From the NCBI GenBank assembly GCA_003567575.1, contig PWZG01000487.1:1-12712 (forward strand): a stretch of DNA of 12,712 nt, written 5' to 3'. Below the pieces are notes generated by a model that was given only the letters and a program-made list of their open reading frames with translations, was not told where the DNA came from and ran no database searches. Positions 1-5,907 of this stretch are shown piece after piece. The translations under genes and the position numbers were made by a program. Every line of letters begins with the position of its first letter. Positions within the stretch are counted from its first letter, which is position 1. Source of the DNA: PVC group bacterium. GTDB taxonomy: Bacteria > Verrucomicrobiota > Kiritimatiellia > CAIKKV01 > PXCX01.

Positions 1-83
1 AGACAATAAGTAGTTTCCAACAGCCGTCGCTTCGAGCGAAAGATTCCGCAAGAGCCTCAATACTGTTACAAATACTCAAAGAA

Positions 84-99
84 TTATCATAAATGATAA
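84..99. promoter_or_regulatory. Operator-like palindrome upstream of the minor-pilin promoter
   Basis: TTATCAT (84-90) and ATGATAA (93-99) are perfect inverted 7-bp arms separated by AA. The site ends about 24 bp upstream of the proposed -35 hexamer at 123, a usual place for an activator or repressor dimer. No T-tract follows, so it does not look like a terminator of an upstream gene. The bound protein is unknown. AT-rich palindromes of this size do occur by chance. Confidence 0.35.
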
Positions 100-122
100 A
101 AACGGAACGAATAATGCAGGGA

Positions 123-150
123 TTGCGCGGATTGTGTTTCTTGTTATAAT
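123..150 (+). promoter_or_regulatory. Probable sigma-70-type promoter with extended -10 for the minor-pilin operon
   Basis: A perfect TATAAT lies at 145-150 and is preceded by TG one base upstream (TGTTATAAT), an extended -10 element. A weak -35 match, TTGCGC, lies at 123-128 with a 16-bp spacer. Transcription would start near 157, giving a leader of about 147 nt before the first coding sequence at 304. From 1 to 122 I see no gene, only the palindrome at 84-99 and a small CGCT/AGCG hairpin near 30. The extended -10 can compensate for the poor -35. Confidence 0.55.
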
Positions 151-162
151 AACCATATCATG

Positions 163-228
163 CGGCATGACCGCGTTCGTTAGAGAATTACCATGCCGGA
201 AAAGAGTTTCTGTATGACTAACGGAACG
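163..228 (+). promoter_or_regulatory. Structured 5' leader: candidate H-type pseudoknot
   Basis: Two stems interleave in the leader of the minor-pilin operon. Stem 1 pairs CGGCATG (163-169) with CATGCCG (192-198), a perfect 7 bp. Stem 2 pairs CGTTCGTTAG (174-183) with CTAACGGAACG (218-228), 10 bp with one bulged G. The order S1-5', S2-5', S1-3', S2-3' is that of an H-type pseudoknot, with linkers of 4, 8 and 19 nt. A small competing hairpin, GCGG (162-165) with CCGC (171-174), would disrupt it and might serve as an alternative state. I recognise no known riboswitch consensus and see no cyclic-di-GMP aptamer signature. A regulatory role is inferred only from its position. Confidence 0.4.
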
Positions 229-303
229 GAAAATGCTATATATGTTGTGTCGTATTGGGCGGGAATCAAGGTTGGTTTCATATAAAATGACAGGAAGGTT
301 TCA

Positions 304-741
304 ATGATGAAGTTAAGCAGACATTCGCGTGGCGTCGCGAGGCGCTGTGCTGGGTTTACCATGACCGAGGTGATGGTCGCCTCGATGATTTTGATGTTGT
401 TTATCGGCGGTTTCGTAGGATCGTTTATTATGGCGATACGCACATTGAATGTGTCCAACAACCATTATCGCGCGACATCGATTGCGCAGAATCGCATTCA
501 GCGGGCGCGCAGCTTCGATTACGGCAGTCTTACCTTGCTGAACGAGACTGAGGTTGCCATCGATCGCCACGGCAACATCAATTCCAGCGGTGAGTTCCGG
601 CGTTCGACGAGTATCAGCACCAATACGGCCACGGCGCCCCATACCGTTCGTATCCAGGTTCAGGTACGTTATCCGGTTCGAACCGGCGACAACCTGTCGG
701 CGCCGTTGGTGGTCGATAATCTTATTGCGGTACGAATGTAG
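304..741 (+). CDS. PilV-like minor prepilin (prepilin N-terminal methylation motif)
   Basis: This 145-aa protein is a type IV pilin-like minor (pseudo)pilin. The prepilin peptidase site is clear: a basic 17-residue leader ending in G17, then FTMTE with F18 as +1 and E22 as the required +5 glutamate, followed by a hydrophobic helix to about residue 45. After cleavage and N-methylation the helix would anchor it in the inner membrane before assembly into a pilus or pseudopilus. The position before a PilW-like gene and the short beta-rich C-terminus suggest PilV/GspI-like identity, but I cannot separate those subfamilies by eye. A GGAAGG ribosome site (293-298) lies 5 nt before the ATG at 304 and 8 nt before the ATG at 307, so either may be used. 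It is the first gene of a tight + strand operon, ending 6 bp before the next gene. Confidence 0.85.
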   Translation: MMKLSRHSRGVARRCAGFTMTEVMVASMILMLFIGGFVGSFIMAIRTLNVSNNHYRATSIAQNRIQRARSFDYGSLTLLNETEVAIDRHGNINSSGEFRRSTSISTNTATAPHTVRIQVQVRYPVRTGDNLSAPLVVDNLIAVRM

Positions 742-747
742 TATAGG

Positions 748-2868
748 ATGATGAAAGATATGAATCTATTACGGAGCTTTCCTGAAAAAAAAGGTTTCAC
801 ATTGGTTGAAGTGATGGTCGCGGCGGCGATTTCGGTGGTGGTTATTGGCGGCGCCACGATGGCCTTGATCAGTTCCATCCGCACCTGGCGCGCCGAGGGG
901 ATTCGTTCCGATTTGCATATGGACCTTGAAATTGCGTTGGCGCGGATTTCTTCCGATTTGCGGCTGTCGAGTGTCGGGATCGGGTTGATGGCGTTTTATC
1001 CCGCTGACGCAACCCGGTATACCGCCATCAGTTTTCCGCGGGCGACGCCCGGCGCCGACAATTTACTGCCACGTGATGAAAACGATCAAATAATGTGGGA
1101 TACCACGGTTATTTATCACGTGCGGACCGGCAGCCCTGACGAACTTATCCGAACCACGTTTCATCCGCGTAACCTTGACGCTTCAGCCGAAGATTTATAC
1201 GAACAGCTCGAAGCGACCGTGACAGCGAATACCACGGCCGAGATCCAAGACGCGGCCATGCAAGACGAAATTGTCGACAGCCGGATTGTATTCCAGAATT
1301 TGGTTGAGATGTTTTTCCGTCCGCCGGATGTACGTTTCGACGGCTACGCCACCGAATACAAGCGCGCACGTACGTTCAACTGGGGCAGTCTTGTGCTCAG
1401 TAACGGCGTCCATGAGCTGACGTTTACCGTTCTCGACAAAAACCCCAACAGCACTGGTTACAAGATGGGGATCGACCGGTTTTCGCTCAGTTATAGCGGT
1501 AGCCCGCGCGAAGGCGAAATTTTCTTGCCGGAAAACGAGCATCCCACCGATGATTACTATTCATACGATACGGAAAACGGCGTTGTGGAGGCTGAGGATA
1601 TGTCGGGCTATGGCGCGTCCTGGAGCGGCAACAGTCAGTTGACGTTTATTCCGCAGGAAAACGTTTATGAAGCCTTCGTCAGCAGCACTACCAGCATTAC
1701 GTTTTATGTGGAAAACGACTTGTGGTGTGACGCCAATTTCAATCGTCCGCCCGGTGTTCTGGCCAGTAATTGCAGCCGCAGAATCGTGCGGCATTTTACC
1801 AATTATTACCCTCATATTCCCGATACCGTTGTGTCGATGAATGCCGGCATTAGTTGGGATGCCTTAAACGTGGCGACGGATCCTTCGGGAGTCACGTCAT
1901 TTCGATTACACCGGCCGTATGGCGACGAGGAGGATGTGCGTGAATTTACCAATGTTGTAAATGTTATCAAGGGCAGTAACGAAGATTATTCGGCCATTCA
2001 ACGGAGCGGATCATGGGTTCGCTTCAAGTTTCGTGCCGGCCCGCATACGGGTGGTTTGACGGTTCGCAACCCGAGAATAAGGCGTCGCGGCGGAACCAGT
2101 GTACACAATTTGTCCTTTAATGGAACCCAAACCTCGGTTGACATCCCGAATACCGAAAGCCAATGGACGGACTGGTTTCGATACGAGATCGATCACCATG
2201 AAAGTTATGAATTATTGTGGCAGCGAGGACTGGGTGACGGTGCGTCGAAAACAAGTGTGATGGCGTGGCCCTGTCAACCGGACAATATTGTGAGCTTAAT
2301 TGACGGCGATGAAGAGCTGTTCAAAGGCTATGTGGTGGGTCTTGAATCCATGGAAGTCCGTGTGCCGTCGAATGCCGTTTACCGATCGGGTGTTTTCGAT
2401 ACGCGCATCAATGCTCCGACATACCGCCGTTTGGTCTGGACGCCATACTATCCCTCCGGTGTTGAGGGCGATCTCGTGATCCGGGTTCGCAGCGCCGATT
2501 CGCCGCTGGAAATGGAAAATGCCTTTTGGTCATCTTATTTTTACCAAAATGACGCCAACAACAACATCAGTTTCATCAATGGCGGCCGTTATGTGCAATA
2601 CGAGGCGTTGTTCTCGGCGTGGGGCGATCATCTGATGTCTCCCATGTTGCGCGATGTTACCATTACGTGGGATGCGCCGACGGGGATTGTCGATCTAACG
2701 GTTGACTTCGCAAAAGGTCCCGACTACGGCATTGTGCGCGCCGACGTCAACGGACAGTCGTTCATAAAGGGAATAGAAGTAGATCTGGCAATCTTTCGTG
2801 ATGGACCGTTCGGAACGGAAACGGTATCCGGCTCCAAGGAGGTGCGCCCGTTGAATACCGGAAGATAA
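748..2868 (+). CDS. Large PilW-like minor prepilin with beta-rich C-terminal extension
   Basis: The protein has 706 aa. Its N-terminus carries the prepilin signature: leader ending EKKG16, then FTLVE with E21 at +5, and a hydrophobic helix to about residue 45. Residues 45-250 resemble PilW/GspJ-type minor pilins. These proteins are usually only a few hundred residues long, so about 400 residues here are extra. The extension is rich in aromatic residues, Asn and Thr. Regions near 450-480 (FNGTQTSVDIP and following) and 545-680 (SGVFDTRINAP, then GRYVQYEALFS and LRDVTITWD) look like beta-sandwich modules found in secreted and adhesive proteins. That is a resemblance, not a domain assignment. 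A cysteine pair in the middle (LWCDAN, ASNCSRR) could form a disulfide. Alternative starts are ATG 751 and ATG 760; AGG at 745-747 fits 760 best, with a long spacing. It is probably a tip or initiation component of a pilus/pseudopilus. Confidence 0.8.
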   Translation: MMKDMNLLRSFPEKKGFTLVEVMVAAAISVVVIGGATMALISSIRTWRAEGIRSDLHMDLEIALARISSDLRLSSVGIGLMAFYPADATRYTAISFPRATPGADNLLPRDENDQIMWDTTVIYHVRTGSPDELIRTTFHPRNLDASAEDLYEQLEATVTANTTAEIQDAAMQDEIVDSRIVFQNLVEMFFRPPDVRFDGYATEYKRARTFNWGSLVLSNGVHELTFTVLDKNPNSTGYKMGIDRFSLSYSGSPREGEIFLPENEHPTDDYYSYDTENGVVEAEDMSGYGASWSGNSQLTFIPQENVYEAFVSSTTSITFYVENDLWCDANFNRPPGVLASNCSRRIVRHFTNYYPHIPDTVVSMNAGISWDALNVATDPSGVTSFRLHRPYGDEEDVREFTNVVNVIKGSNEDYSAIQRSGSWVRFKFRAGPHTGGLTVRNPRIRRRGGTSVHNLSFNGTQTSVDIPNTESQWTDWFRYEIDHHESYELLWQRGLGDGASKTSVMAWPCQPDNIVSLIDGDEELFKGYVVGLESMEVRVPSNAVYRSGVFDTRINAPTYRRLVWTPYYPSGVEGDLVIRVRSADSPLEMENAFWSSYFYQNDANNNISFINGGRYVQYEALFSAWGDHLMSPMLRDVTITWDAPTGIVDLTVDFAKGPDYGIVRADVNGQSFIKGIEVDLAIFRDGPFGTETVSGSKEVRPLNTGR

Positions 2869-2895
2869 GCCGGATCACGGGCGGTGAATCATATC

Positions 2896-4026
2896 ATGAA
2901 AACAAGACACGACGATAGATTGCAGGATGCGTCGTCACGTGACGGGACGGTGCTGGTCATTATCATGTTGATGGCCGGGATTCTGTTAATGGCGGTGACG
3001 GGAATGATGGCCTTGGCGTCGAATGCGTCGTTTCGTATACGGCGTATGACGACCGATGCCAAAGCGCTGAACATTGCCGAAGCCGGTATTGCCGATATGA
3101 TCGGACGACTGACCACAAACTATTGGCACTGGCAGGACAACATTTATGCCGCGGATTTCGCCGACGGCTCGTTCCATGTTGTCAGCCGGGTACAGGTAGG
3201 GGGCAATGTCTTACTTGTCAGTACCGGTACCGTCGGTAAAATTTCGCGGGTGACGGCAGTGGAGCTGCTTGGGAACGAGCGTGCTCGCAACGATTCGCTT
3301 TTTCATGTCGACGGCGCCATTCTTTCCGGCGGCGATGTTCGTTTCCGGACGTCGGATTTCACGATCAAAGGCAATGTCCATTCGAACCGGGATATTACTT
3401 CGGAATCGGGCGCGGATCAAGGCGTTTTCGAGCCGGCGGACGGTTTTGACGAATGTTTCGTTACCGCGTCCGGCGATATTGGCGAGCTGAATAATGTAAC
3501 GACAAACAGGGTGGCGCCGCGCGAATTGCCGGAATTCGATTTTGACGGTTATCGCCAACTGGCGTTGTCGGATACGTATCCTGTTGATGCTGAAGGTCGG
3601 CCCGCCTATTTGGAAGGGGATCAAGATATCCGGCATTTTAATGCGCGTCCCACGAATGGTGTCATATATGTTAACGGCGACATTACCCTTCGGGGCGACA
3701 GTTCAATCGTGGGGACGCTGGTAGTCAATGGTGATGCAACATTTCGGAATGCTTTCAGTACGGAGCGGTATGCCGACGATATGCCGGCGGTTTTAGTTAC
3801 GGGTAGCATCTACCTTGGCAATAGGGGGCACATTAAAGGCCTGATATACGCCGGCTGCAATGTCTATATTCAGAACCATGTTACCCTCGACGGCGGTATC
3901 ATTACCGTTGGATATACCGAGATCAATAACAGGACGGAAGTCGAACATTCGACCGAGCCGCCGCCCTGGGATCCCACGCAACCCGATGTTCCGCCCGAGG
4001 TCATTATCGGCGGCTGGCTGCGTTGA
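2896..4026 (+). CDS. PilX-like protein with bactofilin/beta-helix-like C-terminus, copy 1
   Basis: From ATG 2896 the protein has 376 aa. GGTGA at 2883-2887 is a ribosome site 8 nt upstream. A GTG at 2884 would add four residues (MNHI). The N-terminus is SSRDG17 followed by TVLVIIML and a hydrophobic helix (about 18-41). After this come a charged stretch and NIAEAGIADMI, the pattern of PilX N-terminal domains. As in PilX/GspK there is no Glu at +5 after the glycine. Residues from about 130 on are short beta-strand repeats with turns of the type VNGD and VRFRT (for example GVIYVNGDITLRGDSSIVG), like bactofilins or a parallel beta-helix. The C-terminus is a proline-rich segment ending PPEVIIGGWLR. 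It follows the PilW-like gene by 27 bp, so pilV-, pilW- and pilX-like genes form one set. A homologous gene lies downstream at 4753. Membrane or pseudopilus location is inferred. Confidence 0.75.
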   Translation: MKTRHDDRLQDASSRDGTVLVIIMLMAGILLMAVTGMMALASNASFRIRRMTTDAKALNIAEAGIADMIGRLTTNYWHWQDNIYAADFADGSFHVVSRVQVGGNVLLVSTGTVGKISRVTAVELLGNERARNDSLFHVDGAILSGGDVRFRTSDFTIKGNVHSNRDITSESGADQGVFEPADGFDECFVTASGDIGELNNVTTNRVAPRELPEFDFDGYRQLALSDTYPVDAEGRPAYLEGDQDIRHFNARPTNGVIYVNGDITLRGDSSIVGTLVVNGDATFRNAFSTERYADDMPAVLVTGSIYLGNRGHIKGLIYAGCNVYIQNHVTLDGGIITVGYTEINNRTEVEHSTEPPPWDPTQPDVPPEVIIGGWLR

Positions 4027-4042
4027 TGGCCAGCGACAAAGA

Positions 4043-4103
4043 TCTCAGACGCCCTGAAAAATCTGGGCGCCGAGCCCACGAGGCCGGGCTCGTCTGAGAG
4101 AAC
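4043..4103. repeat. Palindromic intergenic repeat, copy 1
   Basis: The unit starts CCCTGAAAAATC (4052-4063) and ends CTCGTCTGAGAGAAC (4089-4103). Its core hairpin is CGAGCCC (4071-4077) with GGGCTCG (4086-4092), loop 8 nt. A second hairpin pairs CGCCC (4050-4054) with GGGCG (4065-4069). An outer stem, TCTCAGAC (4043-4050) with GTCTGAGA (4092-4099), can enclose both, giving a three-way junction, although the bases at 4050 and 4092 can be used by only one stem at a time. It begins 17 bp after the stop of the first PilX-like gene, so it may also act as a transcript-end or RNA-stability structure. Confidence 0.6.
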
Positions 4104-4270
4104 TCTCGTAAACCATTGCAATTAGCAATACAACAGCCAACATCTGGAGACGGCGGCGCGTCGCGACTGCATAGCAGGCGGATCCCCCGCCGTTTCTTCG
4201 CATAGTCGTCACGGTTTCCCGTCCGGCCGGGAACCCGCCGCGGGCAGGCGGCCGGCTCCAAGCGGAATAC

Positions 4271-4334
4271 GTTCTTTCATCCCCGAAAAATCAGATCGTG
4301 CACACGATCTGAGGCTCGACTCGTTTGAGAGAAC
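4271..4334. repeat. Palindromic intergenic repeat, copy 2
   Basis: This unit shares both flanks with copy 1: CCCCGAAAAATC (4281-4292) and ACTCGTTTGAGAGAAC (4319-4334). Its core is a different but perfect inverted repeat, TCAGATCGTG (4291-4300) with CACGATCTGA (4303-4312). A closing pair CCCCG (4281-4285) with CGGGG (4334-4338), and inverted ends GTTCTTTCA (4271-4279) with TGAGAGAAC (4326-4334, one mismatch), make the whole unit a compact palindrome. No coding capacity is seen. Confidence 0.6.
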
Positions 4335-4420
4335 GGGGGAACCGGTGGACGACGACTACGGATTACGATAATGAGGAATCCCCATCGTCTACCGTAGTCG
4401 TCAACCTCGGAGTTCTCTCA
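4326..4420. repeat. Long nested inverted repeat, about 95 bp
   Basis: Outer arms TGAGAGAAC (4326-4334) and GTTCTCTCA (4412-4420) are perfect inverted copies. Inside them, GACGACTACGG (4351-4361) and CCGTAGTCGTC (4392-4402) form a second perfect 11-bp stem around a 30-nt loop. The loop can fold further, ACGAT (4365-4369) with ATCGT (4384-4388). Its left arm is shared with the end of repeat copy 2, and GTTCTCTCATCCCC plus GAAAA on the right resembles the start of copy 2. It looks like a small non-autonomous palindromic element, but no target-site duplication or transposase is visible. Confidence 0.55.
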
Positions 4421-4519
4421 TCCCCCCCGAAAACCTGAGCTTGTTCAGATGCCTCCCTGACATCGAATTCCCATGAATTTACAAGTATCCCCCGAAAGAA
4501 ATAAAGAATATTTTTTTGA

Positions 4520-4548
4520 TTGACTTTTAAGGTCAAATTATGTACTGT
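4520..4548 (+). promoter_or_regulatory. Possible promoter for the second PilX-like gene
   Basis: TTGACT (4520-4525) is a good -35. At 17 bp spacing the -10 would be TACTGT (4543-4548), only a weak match. TTGAC (4520-4524) and GTCAA (4532-4536) also form an inverted repeat that could be an operator. The surrounding DNA is distinctly AT-rich, and a promoter is expected here because the next gene is separated by more than 700 bp from its upstream neighbour. It would leave a leader of about 200 nt. Confidence 0.35.
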
Positions 4549-4752
4549 CTAAATATATGAACAGGGATCTACAGGAGTATTGCTGGATTCAAGATATTAG
4601 AATGATCTGATAATGCCTGAAAGATCAGAGGGTGATGCCACGTAGACTGTCTCATCGGGAAACAACGAGGCGGCATGCGCCGGACCACAGGGCAACGAGA
4701 GATTGCTGTTGGTAAGTGTTTGTTTTGTGTAGAGGATCAGAAAGGTGGAGCC

Positions 4753-5886
4753 ATGGCAACCGGAACTATTTCATTATCGCACAGTTATGTGCGAAGGATG
4801 GTTTTGCATTCTCGTGACGGCACGGTGCTGATCGTTGTCATGCTGGTATCAATGATCATGTTGATGGCGGTCACGTCCATGATGACGTTGGCCGGGAATG
4901 CATCGTTCCGGATGCGGCGGATGACGATTGACGCCAAGGCCATGAATATTGCCGAAGCCGGCATTGCCGATATGATTGGTCGGTTGACCACAAACTATTG
5001 GCATTGGCAGGATAACACGAATGCCGCGCAGTTTGCCGACGGTTCCTTTTATGTCGTATCCCAAACGTTGGGCGACGGAAATGTTGTCGTCACCAGTACG
5101 GGAACCGTTGATGGTGTATCGCGCGTGACCGCGATCGAGCTGCTGGGCACCGAACGCGATCGGAACGATCTGTTGTTCAGTCTGGACGGCGCAATCCTTT
5201 CCGGGGGCGATGTGCGTTTCCGTACCGCCGCCTTCACGATTCGCGGCAACGTGCATTCCAACCAGGAAATTACGTCGGCAAGCGGTGCTGATCAGGGGGA
5301 TTTTCTGCCGGCAAGCAATGCCACGGAGGTTGTTATTTCCGCCGTTGGCGATATTTCCCCGGGTTGGGAAGGCGGTAATGTGACGTACTCGTCCGAGCCC
5401 AATCCCCGGGAATTACCGGAATTCGATTTCGATAGCTATCGTCAGTTGGCCATGGAGGGTGGAATTTACATTGACGGCGATCTGGACGAACATCATTGGA
5501 ATAGTGCGCCTGCCAACGGCATAATCTATGTCAACGGCGATGTTGTCCTCAGTGGCAATAGTTCGATCCATGGCACGCTGGTGGTCAACGGTAATGTTAC
5601 CTTTCAGAATAATTACAGTCAGACGGCGTTTGCCGACGGGATGCCTGCCGTGTTGAGTACGGGCAGTGTCGATATGAGTAATCGCGGGCGAATTGACGGA
5701 CTCGTTTACGCGACGGTTAACGTATACGTCAACAACAATGTCGATATCGACGGCGGGATTATCAGTGGTGGATTCACCGAAATCAATAACAGGACGGACG
5801 TCACCCATCCCTCCGATTATCCGGACTGGGATCCGTTGCAGCCGGATATTCCTCCCGAAGTCGTCGTGGGCGGCTGGTTACGCTGA
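4753..5886 (+). CDS. PilX-like protein with bactofilin/beta-helix-like C-terminus, copy 2
   Basis: ATG 4753 is preferred because AAGGTGGAG (4742-4750) sits just before it. This gives 377 aa, close to the 376 aa of the paralogue. An in-frame ATG at 4675 would add 26 residues (with CLFC) that the paralogue lacks. The N-terminus is HSRDG23 then TVLIVVML with a hydrophobic helix (about 24-48), no Glu at +5, then NIAEAGIADMI. The C-terminal beta-repeat region carries GIIYVNGDVVLSGNSSI and ends PPEVVVGGWLR. Similarity to the gene at 2896 runs end to end, with identical stretches such as IADMIGRLTTNYWHWQDN and DGAILSGGDVRFRT. The main differences are in the central segment between RNDLLF and PRELPEFDF and just after it. 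The two arose by tandem duplication. It ends 21 bp from the stop of the convergent polymerase gene. Confidence 0.75.
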   Translation: MATGTISLSHSYVRRMVLHSRDGTVLIVVMLVSMIMLMAVTSMMTLAGNASFRMRRMTIDAKAMNIAEAGIADMIGRLTTNYWHWQDNTNAAQFADGSFYVVSQTLGDGNVVVTSTGTVDGVSRVTAIELLGTERDRNDLLFSLDGAILSGGDVRFRTAAFTIRGNVHSNQEITSASGADQGDFLPASNATEVVISAVGDISPGWEGGNVTYSSEPNPRELPEFDFDSYRQLAMEGGIYIDGDLDEHHWNSAPANGIIYVNGDVVLSGNSSIHGTLVVNGNVTFQNNYSQTAFADGMPAVLSTGSVDMSNRGRIDGLVYATVNVYVNNNVDIDGGIISGGFTEINNRTDVTHPSDYPDWDPLQPDIPPEVVVGGWLR

Positions 5887-5907
5887 GTTCGGCGGTTGGC
5901 CGCGCTT

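Larger units (their letters stand above)
4027..4752. other. Non-coding spacer of 726 bp packed with palindromic repeats
   Basis: No convincing gene lies here. From 4043 to 4420 there are repeated, mostly palindromic elements, listed separately. Between 4104 and 4270 further GC-rich stem-loops occur: ACGGCGG (4150-4156) with CCGCCGT (4187-4193), and TTCCCG (4216-4221) with CGGGAA (4228-4233). The part from about 4495 to 4600 is AT-rich and contains a possible promoter. A weak hairpin lies at TGATCT (4603-4608) with AGATCA (4622-4627). Tiny frames such as a 17-codon one from ATG 4558 lack supporting features. No hairpin followed by a T-run is present directly after the upstream gene. Confidence 0.7.

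Noticed and set aside
3..92. Open frame at the left edge as the tail of an upstream gene
   Set aside because: The frame is only 30 codons with no recognisable motif, and the region is AT-rich and regulatory in appearance.
180..461. Minus-strand frame of 93 aa over the pilin promoter and gene start
   Set aside because: It lies over the promoter, leader and prepilin coding region and shows no domain; it is a shadow frame.
4510..4517. T-run as a possible intrinsic terminator after the repeat cluster
   Set aside because: No GC-rich hairpin directly precedes it; the area is simply AT-rich and fits a promoter region better.
4675..4752. 26-residue N-terminal extension of the second PilX-like gene
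   Set aside because: The paralogue has no such segment, and a strong ribosome site sits directly before ATG 4753.
4540..4752. Possible cyclic-di-GMP riboswitch before a pilin-type gene
   Set aside because: I looked for the conserved GEMM-like core and did not find it; only weak hairpins are present.
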